Assembly (NCBI RefSeq): GCF_009728835.1
Contig: NZ_CP033455.1
Coordinates: forward strand, 696,826 to 742,618
Reading direction: 5' to 3'
Origin: Ehrlichia ruminantium
Lineage (GTDB): Bacteria; Pseudomonadota; Alphaproteobacteria; Rickettsiales; Anaplasmataceae
DNA: 45,793 bases
Translations under genes and position numbers: made by a program
Notes under the pieces: generated by a model
Databases searched by the model: none
What the model was told of the DNA's origin: nothing
Seen by the model: the letters and a program-made list of their open reading frames with translations, nothing else
Part shown: piece after piece, positions 28,216 to 37,147 of the stretch
Position numbering within the stretch: position 1 is the first letter of the stretch
Layout: every line of letters begins with the position of its first letter

Positions 28216-28758
28216 TAATATATAATAAATAAAAGGATATTATTTGTAGTCATTTGGGTATATAATATAATTTAAGCAAGATTACTTATAAAAGATAAGC
28301 ACAAAAAAGGACTAAATAGTACTAGAACACATAACAGATATGCAGGTCTTGTATTTAATAATAATAAAATATTTTGCATATTTCTGACACTGTGTTTGAC
28401 TTTCTTATTAGATATTTTTGCATTTTAAATAAACTATTGATATTTAGTGAGTTATTGTAAGATATGTAATTTCTTGGTTTTCAGTAATCTTAAAGTACAT
28501 TTATGATGAATAGAAGCTAAAGAAGAGATCTTAGAGGGAGATATAATAGTAGAGTATTATATTGAATAATATCATGAGCGTCTTATATAAGAGTATATAT
28601 TAATGTTTTAAACTTATTACTATTGAAGAAGTATATATTAAAACATGTTTCAACCTTATTCTTGAGATTAATGAATAGAGAATTATTTTTTAGAGTAGGT
28701 AACAAATCTCTTGGACATTGAAGATGAGCTGTTAATATTCCATAGTTTCTAGTATTTC
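28216..28758. other. Intergenic region without recognised gene
   Basis: AT-rich sequence with no open frame of note. No match to other parts of the window was seen. Confidence 0.35.
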
Positions 28759-28885
28759 CTATACACTAACTTTAGGTACAGTAGCTTCAGCATATGCATA
28801 TAACAATTTAGTTCCATATGCTATAATTCCAGAATGCTCATGATTAACTCCAGGCATAAATCCAGGAACATCTATCAAGTGCATT
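28759..28885 (-). pseudogene. Fragment of propionyl-CoA carboxylase beta subunit (pccB)
   Basis: The minus strand reads [20 protein letters not shown] and [17 protein letters not shown], a highly conserved carboxyltransferase segment of PccB-type subunits (about 45 of some 510 residues). A stop follows. The intact parent is not in this window. Confidence 0.85.
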
Positions 28886-29232
28886 TTATAAAAGATACCT
28901 AAATTCCACTGGATTGAATACATATTCCACGACATAAATTGTTATTTATTGCCATGAGTTGCTCTATTTTTTTCTTTGTGCAAAGTAGGTGATAGTACTG
29001 CATGTTGTGTTATTTGATTAATATTTTTCTCTTATTCTTGTAATAGCTTTATTTTAGTTGGTATAAATGAATGTATGCTGTGGCATTACATCCTGCATTG
29101 TTTGAGCAGTACTACTACTACATTAGTAGTAAAAAGATACCAGAACTGCTTTTTCTCAAAAATACTATTGTCTAGTACAATATAAACAATCTCATGAAAA
29201 TTACTAGCATTCTTATAACATGTATATTAGTA
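28886..29232. other. Intergenic region downstream of the 430-aa gene
   Basis: No gene seen. About 25 bp near 29050 match dispersed repeat copy B. Confidence 0.35.
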
Positions 29233-30525
29233 TTAGGTCCTAAAGCAATCAACTGATTCATTTTGAACACAGCAAACCACCGGGTGTGTTATTACCCCTA
29301 TACCGCTTTGGTTATTATCTATCTCTTCATATATGTGTTCTGAGTCAAATATAGAACTTTCAGTAACTACAGAAACATTATCTACGTTCTGACGTTCTTG
29401 TATTTCAGAGTATAACATTTCACTTGATAATTTTAGATTCTCATATATAGGATTTTCATTTTGTTGTAATATATAATTATGAACTATATCCTTGCATGAA
29501 ATGAGTTTCTTTCTTATGTATGGCATACAACAAAATTTGTAATTCTTTGTTGTTTCAACATATACCTCCTCACCTAACTCCTTTAATACCAATAATTCGT
29601 GAAAACGATAGTCCTTCACACACGAAATTTGACAAGTCGATATGACTTTACCATATTCACTAAGAGGTGAACTAGTTCTTAATTCCAGACGACCTCTAAT
29701 CGATACTGGGTAGTATATACTACTGCAGAAGTTATACATCTCATTTCTATCTACACGTAAATATGACAATACTTTCTCATGGCCTGATGTGTAATCACAT
29801 AATTCTATAACTAATGCAAATATATAAACTTCTGCACTAGGTATTTCACAACTTTTTTTATCATCAACATCAATATACTTAAGTATCATCCTTCCATTAC
29901 GGATGTTACCACTAGCTACACACTCAACATTCAATATTGAAATATTAGATTCTAAAGAACCAGAAACATTGGTTATACCGACTCCTTCCAACATATATCT
30001 TTCAATCAATTCGGAGCATAAAATTAGATTTCCTTTTTTACATGGTATGCAACACAGTTTACGTTCTGATTTTGTTTTAATGTATACTTCTCTATCTAAT
30101 TTGTTTAGTATTGATAACTCATTAATACGTCGATTTTTTAGATTCGATGCTTGTAGAATTGATATAACTTCATAATCTTCTTCAATGGGTCTTCTGAACT
30201 CTAATCCAGCAGCATTTCTCTGTAATATTGGAAAAAAAAATACTCTATTAAAACCTTCTACTTCATTTCTATTTAATTTTAAATATACATAATATACTGC
30301 TTGATCAGCAGGTAACTTTACTGTCAATGCTACTATACAAATTTCTGAGTTAGGTATTTTTTCGTATCTTGTGCTATTTTTATTATCAATATATTTGAAT
30401 ACTACTTTCCAGTTCTTCTTGTTACCAGTAGCTACACATTCAATACTTATTACTTTTCCACTTCTAATTTCTTCAAAGCTTATACATGAAGAATTATCGC
30501 ACAACATATGAACTAAACCACACAC
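29233..30525 (-). CDS. Two-repeat protein of unknown function with ITAM-like and YEEI tyrosine motifs
   Basis: I do not recognise this 430-residue protein from any named family. It has two similar domains of about 160 residues (27-185 and 198-358). Each contains an ECVA(T/S)GN motif, a K(V/I)xFKYID-like strand, a (K/E)IP segment followed by a hydrophobic strand, a late VYI/VYV strand and a basic Cys-rich FCCMPYIRKK or LCCIPCKKGN turn. No signal peptide or membrane helix is seen. The tail (residues 357-402) carries ENPIYENL, YSEI (Y372) and EHIYEEI. Y361-ENL, seven residues, Y372-SEI fits the host ITAM consensus, and Y399-EEI fits the Src-family SH2 ligand. This suggests a secreted effector phosphorylated in the host cell; this is inference. 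Pieces of the gene recur at four places in the window. Confidence 0.75.
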   Translation of the reverse strand: MCGLVHMLCDNSSCISFEEIRSGKVISIECVATGNKKNWKVVFKYIDNKNSTRYEKIPNSEICIVALTVKLPADQAVYYVYLKLNRNEVEGFNRVFFFPILQRNAAGLEFRRPIEEDYEVISILQASNLKNRRINELSILNKLDREVYIKTKSERKLCCIPCKKGNLILCSELIERYMLEGVGITNVSGSLESNISILNVECVASGNIRNGRMILKYIDVDDKKSCEIPSAEVYIFALVIELCDYTSGHEKVLSYLRVDRNEMYNFCSSIYYPVSIRGRLELRTSSPLSEYGKVISTCQISCVKDYRFHELLVLKELGEEVYVETTKNYKFCCMPYIRKKLISCKDIVHNYILQQNENPIYENLKLSSEMLYSEIQERQNVDNVSVVTESSIFDSEHIYEEIDNNQSGIGVITHPVVCCVQNESVDCFRT

Positions 30526-31273
30526 TTTAAACTAATAACAACTATAATATAAAGAATGACAATACTGCAAATAAAATTAAGATTTTTTTTTAAATGCTTT
30601 ATATCTTAAAATATTTTAATGCTAATAATACTGTATTACTTTTCAGTTATAAATAAAGAATAATCTCATATCACGTTACTAATATTTTTTATTAACTGTT
30701 TCATAATCTACATATATTTCTATTCCATTGTTTGATGGAATATCAAATCCTATTTGTCCATTGAAATAGTTAATGGAAAATCCATCATTTGTAATAGAAT
30801 CATCATAATAGATTTTTACTGTGTTGAATACTGGTTTTCTTATTGTACGTACATATGAAAATTGTCCGACTTAATATGTTTTAACTAGTTGAAAAGTTGT
30901 TTAATAATTATTTCCTATTCCTATCTTTTGTTTTATTGCTTTATAATCTGCCTAGTCTTTAAACGAAAACCAATAGCCTTCCCTTTATGAATATAAAGAA
31001 ATTAATTAATTTTAGTTATATATTAGATACTGACTCATCAATTTTCAGTCTATATGAGTTACTATATAAAACTTTGACCACGAGATGCTTTCTATTTTAA
31101 CAATAGAATTTAATAATAAATAATGCGTCATAATATTTTTTGTCACGGATATTACAGCTATAAATATGTTTAATGTATTAGGAGAATAAAGAACTTTTGT
31201 CAAATTATCAAGTTTGTTAGAATATACTTTTCACATACTTACATAGTTGTACCATTATTTAAAGCTTTGCAAC
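30526..31273. other. Intergenic region with one unidentified gene fragment
   Basis: It contains the fragment at 30685-30968. From 30969 to 31273 I see only AT-rich DNA and stray short ORFs. Confidence 0.4.
30685..30968 (-). pseudogene. 3' fragment of an unidentified gene, copy 1
   Basis: The minus strand reads GQFSYVRTIRKPVFNTVKIY, then NDGFSINYFNGQIGFDIPSN and IEIYVDYETVNKKY to a stop, with no start upstream. An inverted, very similar copy lies at 43405-43696, so both derive from a gene outside the window. The alternating hydrophobic strands suggest a beta-rich C-terminal domain. Confidence 0.75.
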
Positions 31274-31585
31274 TTTTACAAGGAAAAAGTGTGCAAAAAA
31301 TTTCACGTAAGCATGATGACTTACCTTTATAGTGATATAAGGATTAATGAATACATAATCTAAAAAAGTTCTATAGATTTATCTGGTGTTCTTTTGTCTA
31401 AAGTGTAGCAATTAAAATTGTTCTACCATTTTTACAAGGAAAAAGTGTGCAAAAAATTTCACGTAAGCATGATGACTTACCTTTATAGTTATATAAGGAT
31501 TAATGAATACATAATCTAAAAAGTTCTATAGATTTATCTGATGTTCTTTTGTCTAAAGTGTAACAATTAAAATTGTTCTACCATA
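31274..31585. repeat. Tandem repeat, two copies of a 156-bp unit
   Basis: The unit starting TTTTACAAGGAAAAAGTGTG and ending near TTGTTCTACCAT occurs twice in direct succession (31274-31429 and 31430-31585), with only four or so differences and one 1-bp indel. It lies just before tRNA-Thr. Tandem units of this size with variable copy number are a known trait of E. ruminantium. Confidence 0.93.
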
Positions 31586-31600
31586 TAGGTATGATATCCG

Positions 31601-31671
31601 TGCCGTTACTAAGAATCGAACTTAGTCCTTGTCAATACCAATGACATATTCTACCATTAAACCATAACGGC
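31601..31671 (-). tRNA. tRNA-Thr (anticodon GGT)
   Basis: The reverse complement folds into a full 71-nt cloverleaf: acceptor GCCGTTA/TAACGGC with discriminator A, D-arm with GG in AATGGTA, anticodon stem TGTCA/TGACA with loop TTGGTAT (anticodon GGT), a 4-nt variable loop, and T-arm CTAAG-TTCGATT-CTTAG. It reads ACC and ACU. CCA is not encoded. A broken partial copy lies at 27096-27146. Confidence 0.9.
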
Positions 31672-31696
31672 AGCATTATTATTGTATTTTTGTATT

Positions 31697-31819
31697 ATGG
31701 ATAAGTCAAAAAAAATAAAAAGTTTAGATAAAAAAAAAGCTCTATCTAACGCATTAAAAGCCAATTTATTACGTAGAAAACAAAAACAAAAGCAGTTAAA
31801 AGATGCCAGAACTACCTGA
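31697..31819 (+). CDS. Small basic protein overlapping the mutM start
   Basis: A 40-codon ORF reads MDKSKKIKSLDKKKALSNAL followed by KANLLRRKQKQKQLKDARTT. It overlaps mutM by 17 bp, an arrangement typical of coupled translation. The ALxxALKxNLLRRKxQ pattern resembles small Lys/Arg-rich helical proteins seen in alphaproteobacteria, with no function known to me. A decayed copy of this ORF at 16689-16825 shows it lay beside mutM when duplicated. Confidence 0.6.
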   Translation: MDKSKKIKSLDKKKALSNALKANLLRRKQKQKQLKDARTT

Positions 31820-32612
31820 AGTTGAAATAGTATGTAGAATGTTATCTAATGAAATTTTAGGTAAAACTATACTAAAAGTACAAATTAATAGATATGATTT
31901 AAGGACACAAATTACGAAAAACTTAGATGAAGTTATACAAGGTCATTATATATCTAAAATAATTAGAAAGGGTAAATACATAGTTTTTATTTTAAGTAAT
32001 CAGTATTATGTAATAATACATCTAGGCATGAGCGGAACGCTACTTTGTGATCACAATTATGCTACTGCAAAACACAATCATGTATTATTTTTTTTAAGTG
32101 ACAATAAACTTTTAATATTTAATGATCCTAGAAGATTTGGATTGATAACATTATTAAACCACAAACAGTATTTAGAATTTTTCAAAGACTTTGGTGTTGA
32201 TCCATTATCTGACAATTTTAATACTGAATACCTTTATAGTTATTTCAATAGAAAAACAACCATAAAGTCCTTATTAATGAATAATAAAATTGTAAGTGGT
32301 ATAGGCAATATATATGCTATAGAAGGTCTTTTTACAGCAAAAGTTTTACCAACTAGACTTACAACAAATATATCATTTGTAGAATGTAAGGCAATTATAC
32401 AAAGCGTAAAAAATATTCTACTATTATCAATAACACATGGTGGATCAAGTATTAAAGATTATAGATCTCCCACAGGAATAAAGGGAAATTTTCAAAATTA
32501 TTTTTCAGTTTATAATAGAGCAGGGCAATTATGTTATATATGTAATAATCAGATTGCAATTATAAAACAGCACGGCAGAAGTACATTTTTATGCTATAAG
32601 TGTCAATTTTAG
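31803..32612 (+). CDS. mutM: Formamidopyrimidine-DNA glycosylase MutM (Fpg)
   Basis: The 269-residue base-excision repair enzyme removes 8-oxoguanine and nicks the strand. The N-terminal catalytic MPELPEVE (P2, E3) is intact, KGKYIVFIL carries the conserved lysine, IGNIYAIEGLF lies in the helix-two-turn-helix, and the C-terminus is a C4 zinc finger (CYIC ... CYKC). The 5' end is duplicated at 16689-16825 and the 3' 40% at 45245-45585. Confidence 0.95.
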   Translation: MPELPEVEIVCRMLSNEILGKTILKVQINRYDLRTQITKNLDEVIQGHYISKIIRKGKYIVFILSNQYYVIIHLGMSGTLLCDHNYATAKHNHVLFFLSDNKLLIFNDPRRFGLITLLNHKQYLEFFKDFGVDPLSDNFNTEYLYSYFNRKTTIKSLLMNNKIVSGIGNIYAIEGLFTAKVLPTRLTTNISFVECKAIIQSVKNILLLSITHGGSSIKDYRSPTGIKGNFQNYFSVYNRAGQLCYICNNQIAIIKQHGRSTFLCYKCQF

Positions 32613-32670
32613 TTGCAAAAAAGTAACTATTTGTTTAAAATAAAATATCCATTAGTATATTTATTAAATT

Positions 32671-33822
32671 ATGCAATTAGTTCTCTTATCTTTAACTGAC
32701 ACAAATACTGGAGAAGTTAAGCCATGTCTATCTAATGCTTTTTCATATAGATACGATGGAGGTAATTTTGTACCAATTGCAGGTACCCTTACTAAATGCG
32801 ATTTTAGTAATTCATATAGTTTTGATAATCCAAGTTTGGAGAAATCTATTTTTAACAGATGTTCCATTGCTAAAAGTAGATTAGTTAAGGAAACATTAGT
32901 AGTCTTACGTGGTCTCTCTAATAATGGAAAGGAAGTATATGTATGCTTTGTCGAAAATAATTTTTCCGACTTCTCTGAGGACTCTACAGAAGATAAAATG
33001 TTAGTATTGAAAAATTACGTTTGTGGAGGAGAAATTAATGGGCGTGAATTTGATAATATATTATCAGAGTGTATAAAAAATACATTATTTACAAGAGCTT
33101 GGCGTAGAACACCACCGAAAGGTAAAGTTACTTTTCAGACATTAGATGTAGAAAATCAAGTAAAAGGTATTATAAAAGTTAATGTTACTAAAATTCGCAC
33201 TGAAACAGAATATCCTTATGGGAAGTGTATGGTAGCTATATGGGCTAACCCTTATGGTGAGGAACGGCTCTGTTTATGCAATGCTTTATTATTTGAACGT
33301 GACCCTGATGATAATGCATTTGTTACAGAAGATGGACGGATAATGAATATTCTAAGACCATACCCAAGTTGTATGTTAGACCGGACAATTTTTTTTACTT
33401 CATTTAGTGACTTTTATTATGTTCGCAGCGCTATATATAAAGAAGATCTGGTAATTTTAATTGGAAAAGGTCCTGGTGATGAAGAATTTTTTTTAGCTGC
33501 GCTGTTAGAACAAGGAATATTAAAAGAATTTGCAAAACATTCACCTAATGATCCTGGAGTTCTTCCTGTATTGCCATTAAAAAATAGCATTTTTGATAAA
33601 ACTGGTGATAAAAATATTATTCAAACAGTATGTGCTGTGATATCACATTTTTCATTTACACCGGTTAAAATGGAAGCAGTACCACGATATGTACTTTTCA
33701 CATGTTATGATTCAGATAATAACAGAGTCAGAAAAATATATCGCAGTATTCCGCAAGAATTAATTGGTCATACTTCTGCATCACCAGTAGCAAGTACTCA
33801 TGCTCAAGCACGAGATACATAA
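32671..33822 (+). CDS. Two-repeat protein of unknown function
   Basis: I do not recognise this 383-residue protein. Two halves look related: residues about 1-100 (LSLTDTNTGEVKPCLSNAFS, later LVKETLVVLRGLSNNGKEVY) and about 186-290 (MVAIWANPYGEERLCLCNAL, later YKEDLVILIGKGPGDEEFFL). Each half has a Cys-rich CLxNAxxxxxD turn and ends in a hydrophobic strand followed by GKE/DEEF. No signal peptide or membrane segment is seen. The last 20 residues are Ser/Ala/Thr-rich and end RDT. It follows mutM by 58 bp but probably has its own promoter. As with the other repeat proteins here, a lineage-specific secreted protein is possible but unproven. Confidence 0.7.
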   Translation: MQLVLLSLTDTNTGEVKPCLSNAFSYRYDGGNFVPIAGTLTKCDFSNSYSFDNPSLEKSIFNRCSIAKSRLVKETLVVLRGLSNNGKEVYVCFVENNFSDFSEDSTEDKMLVLKNYVCGGEINGREFDNILSECIKNTLFTRAWRRTPPKGKVTFQTLDVENQVKGIIKVNVTKIRTETEYPYGKCMVAIWANPYGEERLCLCNALLFERDPDDNAFVTEDGRIMNILRPYPSCMLDRTIFFTSFSDFYYVRSAIYKEDLVILIGKGPGDEEFFLAALLEQGILKEFAKHSPNDPGVLPVLPLKNSIFDKTGDKNIIQTVCAVISHFSFTPVKMEAVPRYVLFTCYDSDNNRVRKIYRSIPQELIGHTSASPVASTHAQARDT

Positions 33823-34064
33823 AATCGTACCAGAGAATCATCTTTATATATTATTGATTATGTTAAAATTAAAATAGGATATTCTTTGGTATTCTAGAGA
33901 AGTATAAAGTATATTAACTCATTTTTATATAACTTATTTAATGCTATGATAAGATTAGTCTCCATATACTTTATTTAATGTATGATACGTAATACTTCAT
34001 ATGAGAAAAGGTAAGCAAAAAGAGTTAGGTGGTGCTGCGTACTGATAAAACAAGGATTGCAGAA
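33823..34064. other. Intergenic region without recognised gene
   Basis: AT-rich, no gene or repeat recognised. Confidence 0.35.
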
Positions 34065-34345
34065 TTGATTATATAACATCAATGTTAACCGTATTATAAA
34101 CAATTTATAAATTTGGTTCTTGCAATATGTCATAATAAACAAAATATTTAACTTAATAAAAGGGAAGTATGGTAAAGTCATATTGACTTGTCAAATTTCG
34201 TGTGTGAAGGACCATCGTTTTCACGAATCATTGGTATTAAAGGAGTTAGGTGAAGAGGTATACATGGAGGTTTTCTGCATTTATCATGTAATATATTTTG
34301 CATAAGACATAACCCTCTTTTTTCTCATTTTCTTCAAAAATAAAT
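34065..34345 (+). pseudogene. Chimeric repeat containing a 430-aa gene piece
   Basis: 34167-34266 encodes YGKVILTCQISCVKDHRFHE and SLVLKELGEEVYM, matching the second domain of the 430-aa protein (about 29560-29660) in inverted orientation. It is joined to about 80 bp of non-coding DNA (GGAGGTTTTCTGCATTTATC onward) and then to an rpiB fragment. 34176-34381 recurs almost unchanged at 45591-45793. Confidence 0.85.
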
Positions 34346-34622
34346 GCACAAGATGTTGTTCAGTGTGTCATTAGTGATGATTCTGGTGTTGGTATTTTAA
34401 TATGCGGTACTGGCATAGGCATGAGCATAGTAGCAAATCGTTATAAAAAAATTAGAGCGGCTTTGTGTTATAGTACAGAAATTGCTAAATTTGCTAGGGA
34501 ACATAATAATGCTAATATATTATGTTTTGGGGCTAGGTATATTACTTATGAAGAAGCTAAGTTAATAGTACATGAGTTTTTAAATACGAAGTTTTCTGAT
34601 TATGAGTAGTACAGTTAATTAC
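34344..34622 (+). pseudogene. rpiB 3' fragment running into the first ubiG codons
   Basis: The frame reads GVGILICGTGIGMSIVANRY and later AREHNNANILCFGARYITYE to a stop at 34607-34609, the C-terminal half of ribose-5-phosphate isomerase B. Overlapping it, ATGAGTAGTACAGTTAATTA repeats the ubiG start (position 14). The parent arrangement is therefore rpiB-ubiG with overlapping ends, and a single block across the junction was copied. Confidence 0.9.
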
Positions 34623-34880
34623 ATTGATAATAACACGAATTTGATTATGCAAAGGTGATTATTAAAGATGTAGCAACGCGTTTGTTATTGTTGTAGCTAA
34701 TTCATCTGCTTGATGTGATGGTAAGCTATGTATAAATACTCACAGCTGCCTAGTAATATGGCTATTGGCATGGCATGTGTCTTGGCTCAGTAAGATTTTT
34801 GTATTTTATTGTAAATGAGTTAAATGTTTCAGTAGAGATTGTATACGATATATAAGATATACATTGCTTTCCAATCTTTT
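34623..34880. other. Intergenic region without recognised gene
   Basis: Some stretches look like former coding DNA (minus strand DELATTITNALLHL near 34670-34715), but I cannot name a parent. Confidence 0.35.
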
Positions 34881-34975
34881 ATCAATCTAACAACTTTCTA
34901 TAATATATTAGCAAGTTATTATATAGTAATCTTAAACGATTAAATTACGATACACTAAACCTACAAAACATTATT
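34881..34975. repeat. Dispersed repeat, pairs with 41990-42078
   Basis: CTAACAACTTTCT, AATCTTAAACGATT and AAACCTACAAAAC occur in the same order in both places, with moderate divergence and no coding capacity. Confidence 0.75.
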
Positions 34976-35160
34976 CTTATTACATAAAGCTAAAAGTAGG
35001 TCAGGATCCATAAACGTTCCTTTTATATTAAGTATATAATTTACAGTACAGTGAATTATTCTGTAGATTATGTGTGTAATTGTGTAGTGTGTTCAATTCC
35101 TTACTAAGATTGATTATAACATCAATTTTTTTGGTTCTTGCAATATGTCATAATAAACTT
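34976..35160. repeat. Dispersed repeat, pairs with 43136-43240
   Basis: Shared blocks include TACATAAAG, GTAGTGTGTTCAATTC and TTGATTATAACATCAAT. A related TTCTTGCAATATGTCATAAT block also occurs at 34118-34139. Confidence 0.6.
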
Positions 35161-35250
35161 GAATTACAGAAAATAATAGATTTTGTTTTCTGAATGCACA
35201 TTTTCCATAATATACATTATGTAATAAAAAATTACTAACAGGTCTCATTT

Positions 35251-36489
35251 TTATGACCTATAATTTCCATCTTCTACGTTTAAATATTGACCTTTACTAT
35301 TATACATTTTCTTATTTAATGATAAAATTTTTGGCAAATTATCATATTTTATAGCAGACTCAAAAAACCAAGATTTATTATTGTTATCACAATTATTTAA
35401 CATATCGATAATTTCAAATGGGCCATATTTCCACTCATATGCTAATTTTAGTGCTTTATCTATCACTGATATATTAGAAGATAATTCTGGCACTAAAGAA
35501 GCAATATACACTAAAGTGTTTGACCATATATAACGCATGAATTTTCCATACTTATTACCAACATTAAATAAACTTTGAATATTTCCAAATTCATGATTGA
35601 CATAAGATACAGACCTATATAAGCCAGTATATAAATCTATAACCTGATCATTATATCCATTATAAAGTTCATAAGACCTGTAAAAACCACCAATATCACT
35701 TGTAGAACCAGTATAACCATCAGAAATCATTTGAAATACTATTTGAGGTATCAAATTATATAATTGATTTAAATGATCATGCATTGGTAAGAGTCTAACT
35801 ATAGACTTTGTAGTAGTAACAAAATTGTCCAAACCCATTTTGTCTAATATTTTAAATATACCAGACGGTATCCCAATGTGATTATTAGCAATAATAAAAT
35901 CAACTTCTTCTACATTGATATGAAAATCACAAGCTCCCACCAACGAAATTACTAGTAAGAATGACATAATTCTATCTAATACAAGACCTGGAGTATTATT
36001 GCATATAATTAAATTGGCATAGCTGAAGCTATGTAACAACATGTCAACTGCCCTACCCTCACTTCTTTTTTTATAAAGAGCACACTGTATCAGTTTTATT
36101 ACGTTATCAGAATTAACAAAATCTATAATCATTAGATTATAGCATATATTATTTAGCACTTTACTTTCTATAAGATCCAACAAGAAAATAGAATTAGATG
36201 AAATAATTATATGATCACTAAGATAATGAGTTATTTTATCATATACATGATGTAAAAATAATGTATCCTGCTCTTCATCATAGAGATTTATTATCCAATT
36301 TACTTCTTTAAGACAAGAAAGGTCACCATTTATATTCACAATTTTTAATGAGCTATTTTCTTGCAGACTATTATCCTTTACATTACATAGCTTTATTAAA
36401 ATGATTGGAACATTAAAATTATTTACTATATATTCTATTATATTATTATTTTTTGTAAAATCTATAAGTGCTATTTTATGTATTTCCAC
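35251..36489 (-). CDS. Degenerate 3-hydroxyacyl-CoA dehydrogenase-like protein
   Basis: The 412-residue protein follows the 3-hydroxyacyl-CoA dehydrogenase layout. Residues 92-107 (SDHIIISSNSIFLLDL) correspond to the family's ASNTSS strand, NTPGLVLDRI (165-174) starts the C-terminal domain, and the helix pair with IPSGIFKILDKMGLD (207-221) recurs as LAYEWKYGPFEIIDML near 350-365, the duplicated C-terminal domain. The N-terminal Rossmann glycine motif (GxGxxG) is missing and the catalytic NPVH segment is replaced by IIDFVN. It is probably not an active NAD-dependent dehydrogenase, though the frame is intact, so another role is possible. Pieces of it recur at 14107-14382 and 38247-38348. Confidence 0.7.
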   Translation of the reverse strand: MEIHKIALIDFTKNNNIIEYIVNNFNVPIILIKLCNVKDNSLQENSSLKIVNINGDLSCLKEVNWIINLYDEEQDTLFLHHVYDKITHYLSDHIIISSNSIFLLDLIESKVLNNICYNLMIIDFVNSDNVIKLIQCALYKKRSEGRAVDMLLHSFSYANLIICNNTPGLVLDRIMSFLLVISLVGACDFHINVEEVDFIIANNHIGIPSGIFKILDKMGLDNFVTTTKSIVRLLPMHDHLNQLYNLIPQIVFQMISDGYTGSTSDIGGFYRSYELYNGYNDQVIDLYTGLYRSVSYVNHEFGNIQSLFNVGNKYGKFMRYIWSNTLVYIASLVPELSSNISVIDKALKLAYEWKYGPFEIIDMLNNCDNNNKSWFFESAIKYDNLPKILSLNKKMYNSKGQYLNVEDGNYRS

Positions 36490-36559
36490 GAAGTCTTTCC
36501 TTTTTTAGCTATATAGTGATTCATCAAATAACGAACAATATATTTTAATATGTTATACT

Positions 36560-37033
36560 TTAAACACCAAACTCATCTTCAATTTTTTTCACTATATCTT
36601 GCGGTGGATTTTCTCCCCAGCCAGAATATAGTATTTGCCCATATAAAGCAACATCTATGGATCCTGACCTACTTTTAGCAAGAAACATTTCTCTTTTAGG
36701 TTTATCTACTAACACATAATGCCAAGCAGCTCTACCATTATCTTTACCTCTAACAAGAAATAGACAATCTAGCCTACTCTTCTTAGTGGATTCAGCAAAA
36801 TTTTTATTACTTAGTTTACTTTTTCTTAGTACATCTTTTGATTCTGAAAAAGATGCATCTTTTTCAGTTTTACTACTTAATGTATCAGAAAATTTTGCTG
36901 CTTTATTAGAAATCGCATTAGGATTGTTATATCTCTGGGCAAATCCCCCGCTTCCACTTCCTATACTCTTTCTATTATTAGCAAATTGCTTAGCAAACTT
37001 TGAATCACTTGTTTTTTTAGAGTCATCACTCAT
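36560..37033 (-). CDS. Conserved-looking hypothetical protein with disordered N-terminus
   Basis: The 157-residue product has a Ser/Lys/Asn-rich, probably disordered first half (to about residue 85) and a compact second half (DCLFLVRGKDNGRAAWHYVL, then SGSIDVALYGQILYSGWGEN and PPQDIVKKIEDEFGV). I do not know its function. The second half is amphipathic and soluble and looks like a small alpha/beta domain. It is divergent from miaA (114 bp) and 70 bp upstream of the dehydrogenase-like gene on the same strand. An inverted fragment lies at 38460-38606. Confidence 0.7.
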   Translation of the reverse strand: MSDDSKKTSDSKFAKQFANNRKSIGSGSGGFAQRYNNPNAISNKAAKFSDTLSSKTEKDASFSESKDVLRKSKLSNKNFAESTKKSRLDCLFLVRGKDNGRAAWHYVLVDKPKREMFLAKSRSGSIDVALYGQILYSGWGENPPQDIVKKIEDEFGV

Positions 37034-37147
37034 TATAATTCACCTAACTTAACTAAAATTTTGTACAACAAAATGACTAATTGTTCATTTATACTATATT
37101 TTTATTATAATTCTACATACCATAATAATTAATTATGTATAGACACC

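Noticed and set aside
31274-31585. CRISPR array
   Set aside because: The two units are 156 bp and directly adjacent, with no spacer-repeat alternation.
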